Shown one piece after another: positions 35,664 to 49,719 of a DNA stretch of 64,000 nt. How positions within the stretch are numbered: position 1 is the first letter of the stretch; each line of letters opens with the position of its first letter. The stretch lies in contig JBOZIK010000001.1 in the NCBI GenBank assembly GCA_051453625.1, positions 200,142,171 to 200,206,170 of the forward strand, written 5' to 3'. The DNA is from Welwitschia mirabilis. Taxonomy: Eukaryota; Gnetophyta; Gnetopsida; Welwitschiales. The notes beneath the pieces were generated by a model. The model saw only the letters and a program-made list of their open reading frames with translations. It made no database searches and had not been told where the DNA came from. Made by a program: the position numbers and the translations under genes.

Positions 35664-36949
35664 TGTTACACCTTATCTTGTATAACAAATTGTGATTTAT
35701 AAAAGACGTGCCCTAGCTATCAAGATATAGGTATTAGTTTTAAAGAATAACTAAGATGTTGTATTATCACATAGATAATCTTAATTATGGTTCTTTAATA
35801 TGGAATACAAATGTATCTTAAATCTTACAAGAATTGGTAAAAGTTTCAAGGTTAGGATTCAATAGAAGGAGGATATGGAAATTAATGAAAGGAGGACTTC
35901 ATTTGATTAAATATCTCCTTCTTAAAATTAGAAGTAATTATTCATATGTCACTCTATCATGAAAATCATAAATTATTCATTAGAATTCTAAATGTAATGA
36001 AATTATAATGAAAATTTTATGTCTTACAATGATATGTTATAAAATAGTAGGATAGCATAAAAGATATCATCTACTAACACATCAATCATATAAATCCTAC
36101 AAAGAATTAGAGGAACAAATCTAATAAAGAAATATAAGAGGATATTCAAGATGTACTATTTTAGATGACTAATATTAATTAAATCAGAGATCAAAATGTT
36201 GAAAGGGGAAAAAATCTAATCATATATAAAGGTTCATTCACTAATGATGCAAATTCGTTAGAGAATACCAAACTATGGATTAAGATCAAAAGCCGGGTAT
36301 GATAGATGCCACATGAGTTAAGTTGTTTCCTCATACCTAGGGAGGGAAAAAGAAGTTTTAAAACCTTATGATATCATAGCAATTATAATTATGAATCTAA
36401 GATGAAAAGCACTCCAATGATGATGGACTTGAAGCTTCAAAATCGATCAAGAGATATAGTTTAAAGGATTGTTAACCCTTAACGTATGCTATGTTTTTGT
36501 TTATATCCTTAGGGATAAAGATATATATTAAAACATTATTATTATTAATATATAAATAATTATAGTTATATCCTTAAGTGAAAGATCATGGGTATGTAGC
36601 CCTTGGTCTTCATAAACTAGTTTAGAATTAGGTTGTAAAGTTAACTTATTAAGTTATCATTTGATTAGGTTGTCCTTGCTAAAAAAACCTACTTAGATCA
36701 AAACAGTAGTAATACCAATAGTAACACTGGTGAAGCTAGTTCCTTTAAGATGTAATGACGCTTGAGTATCTCAAAATAACCTGTATGTAAAATACTAAAA
36801 GTTTAGTCCCTTCTAATAACAATTTTAAAATTTAATGAATGAAACATGATTAGTAATAAAATAATCACAAATATGTTATTTATATCCATAAAACTATATT
36901 AACTTTCTAATTTTTAGAACCCATATATGTAAAAATTGAAATGTAAACA
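35664..36949 (-). mobile_element. 3' LTR of outer element
   Basis: 1286 bases. On the plus strand it begins tgttacacc and ends atgtaaaca, the complement of a TG...CA LTR. It pairs with 57717-59164. Confidence 0.75.
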
Positions 36950-36957
36950 CACCCCTA
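36950..36957 (-). other. Polypurine tract of outer element
   Basis: caccccta on the plus strand (taggggtg in element sense) lies immediately next to the LTR border. Confidence 0.55.
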
Positions 36958-39377
36958 TGATTTGCTAGTTCCTTAGGAAGTTTTAAGTAATGAAGTGTTA
37001 TAAGAGCTAATTTAGTATTCAAAAATTTTTACATACCTTATTGAGATACCACATTTATAATATAATTTATGTAAACTAATAAGCTAGAAACCCTTGATGA
37101 GTAAGCATATATCAAAACATTTAGTTTGAATCAAATTAAAATGTTAGAATTCAATCTCATTAGTAAAATCTCATTTAATTTGTAAGTTCTTTCAATTTTT
37201 AAAATTTTTAAAGTAAAGAAAATATGTGAATTTACACATAAATAAATGAATTTCAATAAAATTCAAAGAAATAATAATAATTTTCATCCTATTAAATGGT
37301 ATAAACATTGTTTTTAATGTTTTAATTAAGTTAGAAAATATCACATAGATTCATATGATAAGAATAAAAATAAAATAATTTTCTATTACTCATCATGAAA
37401 GAATCACATATGTAAAATAGATAATAAGAGATAGAAGAACAAAGAAGAAGAAAAATTTTATATCATGTAGAGGAAGATTGCAATTTTTTCCTTTTTTAGG
37501 CATTTAGAATTCATGTCTTCTTCTATCCATCTTCTCAACACATATGTCTATGGGACTATTTAAACACCCTCTCTATATTAAAATTTATGAATTTAGCTAA
37601 TACTATGGATTAGGATAAGAAGGTTAAAAAATAAAGGAATGGTATTATCAATGAAAATAATTTTATCATTAATGAAAACGATCAAATGTAGAAAATGTAA
37701 GTAAAAATAGGTACAATATTATGGAAGTCTTAGTCTAAGTTAAACAACATCGGTTAAAGAAGAAAAGTGATAGTCATAATAGTGGAGATGGTAGTGTGAC
37801 CAATGTATATATTCATAAGTGACTAGGCAAGGTTTATGTGTGTTAAAAATGGTTTTAATTTAATAATGAAATATTTATAGTTGTAGCAAGTAAAAAGGAA
37901 ATGCATGGAAAATGAGGGAAAATTTAGATTTTATGCTTTTTTTAACCTAAGCTTATTTGATGTATTAATCTACAATCATACTCAAAATTTAAATTTGATT
38001 ACAATAGTTAATGATAAATTATATTTAACTTAATGGATCTAATTCAAATTATCAAAATGCATTACTCATGATACTGTCAATTAACTAAGGCTATAAATTA
38101 CATTTATTCCCTAAGTAAAAGTATTTCTTCTACTACAACATAAAATAAAGCAAATAGAATGATGATTAAATTAAATAAATAAACTAAAAATAAATTTGAA
38201 TTAAAAAATTATTTTAACTAGTACTCTAAACATTGTTATGATAAGATTTAATCTAGTTTCTAGTATATGTGCAATGCAATGTATTCCCATTATTTGATTG
38301 CTTTACCTAAGATTTCATTAAATGAAAAATATTTTCCAAACTCACATTCAACCTAGTCATGCATATATCAAATTATATATTTAAACTTTCTTTTCAATGA
38401 AATATGTTATCACATGTGAATTATGAATGTATCCCATGTAGTATATCTAGGTTGAATCATGAAGGGGGTGATATAAGAGATATTTAATTGTGCCTCAAAA
38501 TATTCTCATGCAAATATGAATATTTTTATTTTCAAATACCATCTAGTCATTACCCATGCTAAGTGATGATTCCATAGGTTTTGATTTTCTAGAATTAGTA
38601 AAACTAAGGCACTTCCATGTTAGTTACTCAATTTTCATACATAATATTTAACATATACATATATAATCCTCATAACAGATCAAGATTATATGGAGGTCTT
38701 CAATCTATTCAATGTGTACCTTTCCCATGAAAATGGAATACTTCTACAAAGTGTCTTACCTTCATAGTATGAATGTGTATTATGAAGTTCTTTGTTATAT
38801 AGAATATTTATATTTTCCATATGATTTTCTTTTTCTTTCTTTCCATTATTTCTTTTTTTTCTTTTTTTTTTTGTTTTTTTCTTCTTTAGAGTTAAGCTAT
38901 ACTTGACATCAAGGTCTTCATCTTGTATAATGTTTGCCTTTACTATGAAAAAGGAGGTTTCTGATAGATGTTCAGTGCCTGAGCTTTCTTTTCCTCTATC
39001 TTTCTCTTTTCCATATATATTTTTTTAAAAATATTAGACTAAGGTCTTTAATTATGTCTTTAGATTGTAAAATTTCACATCTATAAGAATTATTTTATAT
39101 GGTTATAAGACCCTAAGAACTTCAAAGTTTGTATAGGAGATTAGGTATATTATTCATCACAAAAGCTAAAATAATTTCTTAAGAATTCCTTCAACAAATC
39201 AATCCCTAATCAAATAAGTAGCAAAAGGTGTCTAATATATTAAAGCCTTACATGATCAAGTACTAATTCATGTAGTTAACATAACTTTATATTTTTACCA
39301 AGAATAAATTATAGAACTTAATATTATCAAAATTTGATCTCTTAAGTGACACCAATTTTAACTTTATTTTATTCCAT
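36958..39377 (-). mobile_element. Outer element, 3' internal region, no clear coding
   Basis: AT-rich, with many stops on both strands. T-rich tracts lie at 38825-38885. No integrase or RT motif could be read on the minus strand. It ends at the nested insertion; tccat at 39373-39377 is the left TSD of the inner element. Confidence 0.5.
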
Positions 39378-41952
39378 TGTTGGAGTATGCATATCATGTG
39401 CTTCTTGTGTTTAATCAATCATCTTCAAATATAACCTGAAATATTAACATTTAATTCACATAAACACATACTAGTATAGGAAGTTAACTCAATGTCATAC
39501 TCTAGAGAGAAATTCTAGGTACATCTGAAAAACTTCTTTATTTAAAAAAGGAATTAAAACTATTTTCTATTCAATTCTAAAATAACAAATAAATGATAAC
39601 GTAATCCTAAATGTAATGCAAGAATGAAATGCAATCCTAAATGTAGTTTACTAATAAATTTAACTAATCTATTATCACTTAGATTAACCCTTATAACCTA
39701 TATCAATTACAAGTGAATGGCACTTTAATTGTAACCAATATAAACTATAAATATTATAAGAGAGAAAGTAGTAGAATCAAATAATTTTTTAATTAGTCAA
39801 AATTCTCTTACATTATCTTTTAAATTTGTTATCCCTTAATGTAGAAAATGTATTCTAATATCAAGGTAAGCTCCTCTCCTAAGCTAAATAAATCCCTTAC
39901 TCAATTAAACTTCACATTATCATAAGAACAATCAATGCATAAAAAATGATAAATGATAGACTTAAAGGGGTATTTATAGTCTTNNNNNNNNNNNNNNNNN
40001 NNNNNNNNNNNNNNNNNNNNNNNNNNNNNNNNNNNNNNNNNNNNNNNNNNNNNNNNNNNNNNNNNNNNNNNNNNNNNNNNNNNAACACAAACCAAATTTG
40101 ATGGAATGCCATGTAGGAAATAAGAAATTCATTATTAGAGTCTTTAGTATAGCTAAAAAACATAGGGAAAAAGATTTTAAACTTGAGCATTACACTCTTA
40201 AACGTAGTTTACTAACTAGTTTAACTAATATATTATTACTTAGATTAACCTTATAACCTATATCAATTACAAGTAAATGTCACTTTAATTGTAACCAATA
40301 TAAACTATAAATATGATAAGAGAGAAAGTAGTAGAATCAAATAATTTTTTTATTAGTCAAAATGCTCTTACATTATATTTTAAATTAGTCATCACTTAAT
40401 GTAGAAAATGTAGTCTAATACCAAGGTAATCTCCTCTCCGAAGCTAAATAAATCCTTTACTCAATTAAACTTCACATTATCATAAGAACAATTGATGCAT
40501 GAAAAATGATAAATGATATACTTAAAGGGGTATTTATAGTCTTGGATTGGTGGTTTAAATTATCAAGTAGTAGTAACTAATAAGGATTAATTATGTTATT
40601 AATTCCCATAAGTAATGAAATATATTTTACATTCATTAGGACTATAATTCTCCTAGGTGTCATTCAATAACCAGGTGAATGACATGTAATCTTCATTTTT
40701 AATAGTGACTCCTCTTCACAAGTCTTCTTGGTGTAAAGCCTAAGTGTCATCCATTTGGTATTACCTAGATGAACAAGTGAATAACTATTAATGAAAAGTC
40801 AATATTTTTGTTTCTATATACTTAAAATCATCCAGGGCTGTTATCCAGATGATGAGGTGGACCACAATCTTTTTGTTTCTCTATTTTTGCTAGTTGTCTT
40901 CTCATGTCATCCAGATAATCAAGTGGATGATCCTTCTTTTAAAATCTTCTCTACTTCAATTATCATAATTGAAGTTTCTCTTGGTTTCTAATGCTTTATT
41001 CTATTAGAATTTACCTTTATTCATCCTTTACAAGTGCATTTATCATGATTGGGTGTCTTCTAAATTTGATCATGGCTTTTAAGTTAATTAACTTATTCTA
41101 AGACCTTTCCAAGGAGTTAAATTTGATGGTTTAATTTATTATTATTCATAAAAAATAATTAGACCTATCTTCAGATTGTAATTCTACTTAATAATTGAAT
41201 GTCATCCTTTGATTGTTGTTTAAATAGTTAGGTGAACAACACTTCTTTTCCATCTTTTAGTCATGTTAACCATCACTTCGCAGCTCAAATTAGATCTATG
41301 ATGATCTGGATAAGTTAAGATGTTTAAAATATTCTAGGGAAAGGTTCATAATATCATAAAGTAATGCTTTATTTGATCATCTTTATAAATATTTAAATTC
41401 TNNNNNNNNNNNNNNNNNNNNNNNNNNNNNNNNNNNNNNNNNNNNNNNNNNNNNNNNNNNNNNNNNNNNNNNNNNNNNNNNNNNNNNNNNNNNNNNNNNN
41501 NTGCATTTATCATGATTAGGTGTCTTCTAAATTTGATCATGGCTTTTAAGTTTATTAACTTATTCTAAGACCTTTCCAAGGAGTTAAATTTAATGGCGTA
41601 ATTTATTATTATTCATAAAAAATGATTAGACCTATCTTTAGATTGTAATTCTACTTAAGAATTGGATGTCATCCTTTGATTATTGTTTAAATAGTTAGGA
41701 GAACAACACTTCTTTTCCATATTTTAGTCATGTTAACCATCACTTCTCAACTCGAATTAGATCCATTATGCTCTGGATAAGTTAAGATGTTTAAAATATT
41801 CTAGGGAAATGTTCATAATAGCAAAAAGTAATGCTTTATTTGATCATCTTGATAAATATTTAAATTCTTTTTGATTTGCTTGGAAACGTATCAAATACAC
41901 TAGTTATCACAGTTTAATAACACTGTCAAATTAGTCTATTTGCATTGTAACA
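39378..41952 (-). mobile_element. 3' LTR of inner element
   Basis: On the plus strand it begins tgttggagtatg and ends ttgtaaca. It contains two 100-N gaps (39984-40083, 41402-41501) flanked by direct copies (39632-39983 with 40195-40542, and 41029-41401 with 41502-41875). It matches 50956-53639. Confidence 0.8.
40660..40930. repeat. Spaced gatga-type motif array in 3' LTR
   Basis: Three to four imperfect copies of a ~25-bp motif (consensus on plus about tcatccagatgat.aggtggatga), for example near 40840-40865 and 40905-40930, spaced by about 60-90 bases. The same array lies in the 5' LTR at 51631-51906. Confidence 0.55.
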
Positions 41953-41965
41953 TAGCCCCCCATTA
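41953..41965 (-). other. Polypurine tract of inner element
   Basis: tagccccccatta on the plus strand (taatggggggcta in element sense) lies next to the 3' LTR start. Confidence 0.65.
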
Positions 41966-44440
41966 AGCATTTGTCCATTCCTAACAAAAAGGTGAAAAGG
42001 AATAGAAGCAAGCTAATTTGGAAAAGAGATGAGAAACAACACTTTAATAGAAAGGATACATACATTATCAATCATAAAGTAAATCTTTTTTTAGCATATC
42101 AAAAATATATTTCAATTAAATATTATGAACATATTTTAGTTAAATTCAGAATATACACATTCATTTCCATAAGATCCAATATTTTAATAATACCAAAGAT
42201 TTCATCCCCATGAGGTAGTTGAAGTAAGTTTTCATGAAATGATCAAAAAATACAACCTAAAATTTTTAAGGAATAAAAACATATAAAGTAAAAATAAAGT
42301 GGGAAAGCACAATCTAGAGGAGGGAAAAAAAGAAAAGGAAAAATAAGAAATAATAGTTACACATGATAAGGTAAAAAGTAAGATGAAGATAAAAGTGATG
42401 GTCAATGATGAAAGCAATAATATGGTCAAGAAAAAGCCAAAGAACTAGAGATAATACAAGCTAAAAGGGTATAGGTCATATTAAGATGAGAGTAAAATGT
42501 GAAAATGGATTTAATAATTCTAAGTAAAAATACTTAAGAAGATGAAAAATTAAAAATAAACATAAAGGTATATGAAGAAAATTAATCACTTTGCCCAAAA
42601 TACTAACTTAGAAAGGCTCAATGGTATCCATCATAGAATTTCTTGATATTAAAGATGCATTAAGTACTAAATAATAATACGCCTTACATGATAAGAAAAA
42701 ATAAAGTAATATCAAATGATTTTTTTGTAAAGTATTAATATAATATTAAGACTAAAATCAATCCAATAATCTACTAAAGAAACAATCAAATGTTGCTTAT
42801 ATGTTATTGAATGATCAATATGTTTTATCATGCTCTTGAAGTCATGGATTTGGAGTTATGGAAATCAGGTTAATGTGGTATTTAAGAATACCATTCATTA
42901 TGATGAAGGAATTACAACCACTACCAAAAGAGTGAGGACTTGTAAATTAAGACTAGATCATGATCAATTAACTATTTGGTGAAGTTTCCACAACTAGCAT
43001 ATCATACTGTCAAAGGTTCCCTTTAGAAAAATTTATCTTAATANNNNNNNNNNNNNNNNNNNNNNNNNNNNNNNNNNNNNNNNNNNNNNNNNNNNNNNNN
43101 NNNNNNNNNNNNNNNNNNNNNNNNNNNNNNNNNNNNNNNNNNNTGTAAAGTATTAATGTAATATTAAGTCTAAAATCAATCCAATAATATACTAAAGAAA
43201 CAATCAAATATTGCTTATATGTTATTGAATGATGAATATGTTTTATCATGCTCTTGAAGTCATGGATTTGGAGTTATGGAAATCAAGTTAATATGGTATT
43301 CAAGAATACCATTCAATATGATGAAGGAATTACAACCACTACCAAAAGAGTGAGTACTTGCAAATTAAGACTAGATCATGATCAATTAACTATTTGGTAA
43401 AGTTTCCACAAATAGCATATCATACTGTCAAAGGTTCCCTTCAGGAAAATTTATCCTAATATTCTTGTTTAGAACATCATGGAATTTATTTTGAAATTTT
43501 TATTTTTCTTATTCTTCTTTTTTCAATTGGCTTTGATTCCCTTTTTTAAAACATTTATTTCTCTTTAAAATAATAAATTAACCAAATACACAGTTACATC
43601 TTAGCATTTAATTTGACATAACTAATACTTAACAAAAATTATCATAGATAGAAAATTTCATTAAAATGTCTTAGGTTGGCTGAAATCTAATCTTTATAAT
43701 TCTAAACACCTAAAGTAATAAATTACTTTTATGAAAACTTATCTGAAATCTAACACCTAAAGTAACAAATTACTTTTATGAAAACTTATCTGAAATCTAA
43801 CACCTAAAGTAACAAATTACTTTTATGAAAACTTATCTAAAATCTAACCTAAAATCAAGTTCATAAATGATAATANNNNNNNNNNNNNNNNNNNNNNNNN
43901 NNNNNNNNNNNNNNNNNNNNNNNNNNNNNNNNNNNNNNNNNNNNNNNNNNNNNNNNNNNNNNNNNNNNNNNNNNNCATGGAATTTATTTTGAAATTTTTA
44001 TTTTTGTTATTCTTCTTTTTTTAATTGGCTTTGATTCCCTTTTTTAAAACATTGATTTCTCTTTAAAATAATAAATTAAACAAATACAGAATTATATCTT
44101 AGCATTTAATTTAACATAACTAATACTTAAGAAAAATTATCATAGATAGGAAAGTTCATTAAAATGTCTTAGATTGGATGAAATCTGATCTTTATAATTC
44201 TAAACACCCAAACTATCAAATTACTTTTATGAAAACTTATCTAAAATGTAACATAAAATCAAGTTCATAAATGATCAAATAGTAGGATGACTTAACTAAA
44301 GAATCTGGTTAGCAAACTATTTAGATAATGGTAAAGGAAAGATATCCCTCTTGGGTGATAGGACCATTTAAGTTAATTACTTTAGTCATATTCATGATAT
44401 AATGACAATTATCTCATGATTGATATAACTTCAACCCTTA
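41966..44440 (-). mobile_element. Inner element, region after integrase, no clear coding
   Basis: In Athila elements this place can hold an extra ORF. Here only short AT-driven frames are open. It contains gaps at 43044-43143 and 43876-43975 with flanking copies (42721-43043 with 43144-43463; 43470-43875 with 43976-44278) and the 47-bp tandem repeat at 43705-43845. Confidence 0.5.
43705..43845. repeat. 47-bp tandem repeat, three copies
   Basis: Units 43705-43751, 43752-43798 and 43799-43845 are nearly identical (core cctaaagtaacaaattactt). The collinear duplicate beyond the next N gap (about 44205-44255) has only one unit, so copy number differs between the two assembled versions. Confidence 0.9.
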
Positions 44441-46480
44441 TCTATTTACATTTAACCTTTCATGAATTTTTAAGTTGAAAATCTTAACAAAGCCATTAAG
44501 ATGTACTTTCTCTATTTGATAAGGACCTAGCCATTTAAAAGTTAATTTGTTATGAAAAATATGATTTGGGTACTAAACAATAAAACCAATTAACCCTATT
44601 AAACATATTTAGAAATAAGCTTTTTATCATGGTAAAATTTGGCTTGGGCGTTTTAGATGAGTTGTCTATAAATAGCATGATTTGATTTCTCATCAAATAT
44701 TAAAGTTGGACTAGTCTATATTATAAGTTAATAAATGGTCTTGTAGGAATTATAGCATACATCAATGGAAATAACACAAATTTTACCATACATAATTTTA
44801 TAAGGTAAAAATCAAGTGAATTACACTAAGTAGTATGTTAAGCCCAAAGTACATCATGAAGTTTAAGAGACCAATATTTCTTATTTTGGAAGATTAATTT
44901 TTGAATAATTTTCTTTATTTTCTTATTAGCATTATTAGATTAACCACTGGTTTAAGGATGATAAGCATTAGTTATTCTATGCTTAATTTTGATAGAAAGG
45001 AGAAGTTTGCTAATAATCTTATTTAGAAAATGAGTACTCTCTTTACTAATCAAGATCCTATAAAGTCAAACCTATAGAAAATATTAGATCTAAGGAAAGA
45101 ACATATTATTTTGGTGTCATTTGTAATTGTAGGAATGGCTTCTATCCCTTTGATTAGATAATTCATAGTAATTAAGATATAGTTCTTATTATAAGAAGAT
45201 GGTGTAAGAGGGTCTATGAAGTTTATACCCCAACAACAAAAAGCTTACATTATAAGATAGGTTTAAGGGCATGTCTTAATATTTGAAAAGCCTACCAAAT
45301 CATTAACAAGCATCACATTTTTTTGCAAAGTCAAATGAATCTTTAAAGAGGATAGACTAACAGAATCCATCAAGAAGAATTTTTATAAAAGTCTTTTGGC
45401 CACATAAATAACCTCCATATACACCACCATGATAAAGGATAAGAATCTCATAATGTTCCCATTTTGGCACACAGTTATGCATGATCTATCTTGACATTTT
45501 TGGTAGAGGTATTATTTCATGCCACTTATAGTATCATATTTTATTAAAAAAAGATTTTATTTGATTATGAGTTTAATGTTGGGAAGCTTTTATGGTAATA
45601 GATAATTGACAATATCAAAACATCATGAAGTAGCGCATTTAGAATAGATGGAATGAAAATGTACAATGGAGAAAATTTATTCATCCATTAAAGCATCNNN
45701 NNNNNNNNNNNNNNNNNNNNNNNNNNNNNNNNNNNNNNNNNNNNNNNNNNNNNNNNNNNNNNNNNNNNNNNNNNNNNNNNNNNNNNNNNNNNNNNNNCGT
45801 GTTTAGAAAATGAGTACTCTCTTTACTAAGTAAGATGCTATAAAGTCAAACCTATAGAAAATATTAGATCTAAGGAAAGAACATATGATTTTGGTATCAT
45901 TTGGAATTGTAGGAATGGATTCTATCCCTTTGGTTAGAAAATTCATAGTAATTAATATATAATTATTATTATAAGAATATGGTGTAAGAGGGTCTATGAA
46001 TTTTATACCTCAACAATAAAAAGCTTACATTCTAAGATAGGTTGAAGGGCATGTCTTAATATTTGAAAAGCCTACCAAAGCATTAACAAGTATTACATTT
46101 TTTTGTAAAGTTAAATGAACCTTTAAAGAGGGTAGGCCAATAGAATCCATTAAGAAGAATTTTTATAAAAGTCTTTTGGCCACTTAAATAACCTCCATAC
46201 ACACCACTATGATAAAGGATAAGAATCTCATAACGTTTCCATTTTGGCACACAGTTATGCATGATCTATCTTTACATTTTTCATAGAGGTATTATTTCAT
46301 GACACTCATAGTATCATATTTTATTTAAAAAAAGATTTTATTTGATTATGAGTTCAATGTTAAAAAGCTTTTGTGGTAACAAGATCATTGACAATATCAA
46401 CATATCATGAAGTAGTGCATTTAGAATAGATGGAATGAAAATGTACAATGGAGAAAATTTATTCATCCATTAAAGCATCT
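44440..46480 (-). pseudogene. Integrase relic of inner element
   Basis: Minus-strand reading from 46480 down gives a pre-integrase stretch and CVPKWKRYEILILYH, then GGYLSGQKTFIKILLDGF, a C-x-x-C pair (CDAC) and DMPLNLSYNV. This is the HHCC zinc-finger region of Athila-type integrase. The C-terminal domain KLTFKWLGPYQIEKV lies at about 44505-44550. The DDE core is heavily broken. The finger is present twice, at 45012-45697 and 45798-46477, on either side of a 100-N gap. The family inserts element DNA; this copy is dead. Confidence 0.75.
45012..46477. repeat. Direct duplication across a 100-N gap (45698-45797)
   Basis: 45012-45697 and 45798-46477 are about 685-bp direct copies with scattered point differences. 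Confidence 0.9.
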
Positions 46481-46619
46481 TGGATAGAAAGATATGAAGA
46501 AAAATGTGGGGATGCTATTCATAAGGGATTCTAGATAAATGATTAGCAAGATGATTATGTTTTATTTTTTATCAATGATGGCTAATTTGAATTCTTTTAT
46601 TAATAACATTCATCTAATA

Positions 46620-46900
46620 AGTATTCTACTAGAATCTTTCTTGGTCATCAAATATCAATGATAGCATAATTAGTGTAGACATTAGTATGGAAACCAAAAA
46701 GATAAATATCAAAGTTTATTAAGATAAAAAATGAAAACAAGCATTTCTTTTTTAGTAATTATATAATTAAGTGGGGCTCTTAAAAGGGTTTTATTAATGT
46801 AGTAAATAACTTTATAGGCTTTCTCATGTTTTTGTCCTAACATACCACCTACTGTAACATTAATTGCATCACACATAATTTTAAAGTTTTTATTCTAACT
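46620..46900 (-). pseudogene. RNase H relic of inner element
   Basis: Minus-strand reading gives KIMCDAINVTVGGMLGQKHE, then KVIYYINKTL and LNYIITKKEML. This fits the RNase H of gypsy elements (CDAS...VGAVLGQ...YYASRTL...NYxTTEKE). The first catalytic Asp and Glu positions remain. The frame then breaks before the later acidic residue region (VYTNY). It lies between RT and integrase as expected. Confidence 0.8.
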
Positions 46901-47234
46901 AGGTCCTCTTATAATAGGTGCTAAAGTGATCTTATCTTTAAGATTTAAAAAGGTATATTGACAAGACTTATTCCAATCAAATTTAGCATCTTTTTCTAAG
47001 AGAGAATGATGCGGTTTGCAAATTTTAATATAGTCCTTAATGAGTCTTTCATAAAAACTAGCATGACTAAGAAATTATCTAATTTGTTTAATACTGATTG
47101 AAGAAGGAAGTTTCTAATAATGCCTATTTTTACTAGATCCATTTGAATATGATTACTTGAAATGTAGTTACCTAAGAATATTTCATCCCTTAGTAAGAAG
47201 TAACTCTTATTCTAATTATGATGAAGGTTACTCT

Positions 47235-47745
47235 CTATGCAATTAGTTAAGGACTTTTTTCAAGTTATCTAAAGTTTGCTCAAAAGAATCTCCAAAACTA
47301 GAAAAATTCATCCATAAATATTTTTATATACTCTTCAATCATGTCTAAAATGATACCAATTATGGTTTATTGAAAGGTTTCAAGTGCATTACATAAACTA
47401 AAGGGAATTCTTCTAAAGGCAAAGATATCCAAAGGGAAGGTGAAATTTATCTAAGATTAATCTTCATTAGCTATGCATACTTGATTGTAACCACTATATC
47501 TATTAAGAAAGAAATAGTAAGCATGGCCTTATATCCTATCAAGAATTTGATCTAGAAATTATAGGAGACAAAAGTTTTTCTTGCTAAAATCATTAAGCTT
47601 CTTAACATCAATACAAACTCCTTAGTTCCCACCCTTTTTATGTACTAGAGTAATAGCACTGATCTATTCACTATTATAAATGGCATAAATGATTCATGCA
47701 TCTATAAGTTTGATGATTTTTACCTTTACTACTCACTTAAGGATA
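47235..47745 (-). pseudogene. Reverse transcriptase relic of inner element
   Basis: Minus-strand reading with frameshifts gives an entry region resembling LIDAGIIY-x-I-x-x-S-x-W, then VHKKGGN, VKKLNDFSKKNF, YYFFLNRYSGYNQVCIANED, SLCNALETFQ and FMDEFF at the active site. The palm YxFLDGYSGYNQ has Asp changed to Asn, and the FMDDF box reads FMDEF. These wordings are Athila-type. At least five stops interrupt it. Confidence 0.8.
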
Positions 47746-48429
47746 GGTTTAAGTCTTCCTTGTGGTTATCTAATGCATTTATAATTATTTTCCAAATAAA
47801 TTTTATGTTAATTAATGGAAAAAGAAATGGCTACAATATCTTGGTAAGTCTAAGCAAAAGCATTTATTTTAGAATTAAGAAGTTTATGTAGTGATTTTTT
47901 TTGAGAAGAACGAAGGCATGCATTAATAATCAAGGGTTTTTAAAGTTCATTATTCAAAAAAATGTATTTCAATCCATTTGGTAATTCTTTAAGATCACAC
48001 TTATCCTTGATTGTTATTGTGATTTCATTTTGATGTCAAAGGTTTTCCATATATTTAACATATTAGCCATTATGATCAATGAGGGATTTAAAGTTATCAT
48101 TTATTTTCTCATTCAAGTTTTTACATAAGAGATTAGTATTGAGATTAAATGAATTAGAGGAATTAGGCTTCTTATAAGTTTTTCACATTCTTTAAGATCA
48201 TCAAATAGAGTTAAGTTGTGTAACATAAGGAGTCTTTCTTCTAAAGGGTGATGTTAAGCAAGCATGGAGGATCTAATTTTCTTCTCAAAATTAAAATATT
48301 CTTCCATATATTTTTTAGCCACATCAAAGACTCAAATTATTGATTTCTTCTTGGTACATGGCATTCCATCATTTGAATACATATATTAATAATGTAAAAG
48401 GCTTATTCTATTTGTATCACAAAGTTCTT

Positions 48430-48590
48430 AATAGCTCTAATTGGTTTTTTAATAGTTTCATTTGCTAATTCTAATACATTTTTTATTGATTTAATCCTAT
48501 TTTCCAATCCAAACATTTTGCAAATGTGAAATAGCATAATGTCTAACCTTAGCTCCTATGTCTATTAATTCTTTCTTGATCTTTTTGTTT
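48430..48590 (-). pseudogene. Aspartic protease relic of inner element
   Basis: Minus-strand reading gives KKELIDIGAKVRHYAISHLQ (about 48520-48580), matching the Athila protease core A-L-C-D-L-G-A-S-I-N-L-M-P. The Asp is kept but the context is decayed, and flanking frames are broken. Confidence 0.55.
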
Positions 48591-49719
48591 TGCCCCTAGG
48601 TTTTTGAATTTTGAACCTTTTTGTATCACTACTTTAGAAAGAGATTGGATAATGAACACCCTACCTAGTATGGATTTTTTTTGTTTTCTCTTGACTAAGT
48701 CCTTTTAGATTTTATTGTATTTAGGATTATCTTGTAATATTTTCAAAGGAAGGTTAATACTCAAATCTTGTGTGATTACCTTAAGATAATCATTAGGTAG
48801 AATTATATTTAATCTTTCTAGATAAAGGGTTATGGATTTATTTCATATGTTTTCATTAGTTGTGTTATGATTTTATTTTTCTTTAGAAGATGAATGCAAA
48901 CTAGGTTAATCAAGGATTTTTATGTCATCATCATTTGTTTGATTTTTTTCCTTTATTATGAGAAATAAGGGCTTCCTCATTGGAAATTGTATCATATCCA
49001 CTTCTTATCACTATATTTCAATCCTTTTTAACATCATTTTAATTACAAATGGTTTATGTTACAAGGAAGCCTTAAGGTCTTTGAGATTGTAAGATTGTTT
49101 GTTGAAATATGCCTATAAGATTCACCATATTTCTTTGGTGGCCTCTTATATTTTCTCCATATACTTATTGGTAGATTTTTGCATTCTCTTCAACTCCTTA
49201 ATTAAATCTCTAAGGTGATCATTTTTAGTTTAGTTGAAAAAGGTGAACTTAAAAGTTATTAGACTTAAACTTATTAGGTTGAAGGTTATTGAATTAAAAG
49301 TTGTTGGATTAAAAGTTTTTTTATTCTATATCTATTATATAAAAAGGGTTTAAAGGATAATTGTGGCTCTTTATTTCTTTACCAAAATTATTGATTAGTT
49401 GTAACAGCATTAAATTTTTGATTGAATGCATAGGCTTTTTCATAGATCATTTCTCTACATGTTGATAAGGCAGGATAATTTTTCATGTAATGGAAGTTGT
49501 CTTCATATATTTCATAATTAGAGTAAGGTGTTGAAGGTTTAGGTTATTTATTTAACATTTTTTCATCAGCCCAAGCCTTGGTATATATTTTCAAAGTATT
49601 AGTAAGCTATTGATTTAGGTTGTTAGGACTAGGTTGCTCTCCATGTTCTACTTTCTTTATGTTTCAACATTTGCCTTATAGTTTTACCCTTCTCAAGGGG
49701 TGGTTAAGCCATGTTTAAC

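Noticed and set aside
40791-40991. 66-codon plus-strand ORF in LTR
   Set aside because: It overlaps the repeated gatga motif array of the LTR; its PDDEVD and PDNQVDD pieces are translations of that repeat.
42232-42429. Hydrophobic 65-codon frame after integrase in the inner element, possibly env-like
   Set aside because: It is sense-oriented and in the right place, but its Leu/Ile/Phe/Ser content simply reflects an A/G-rich plus strand. There is no signal peptide pattern or conserved motif.
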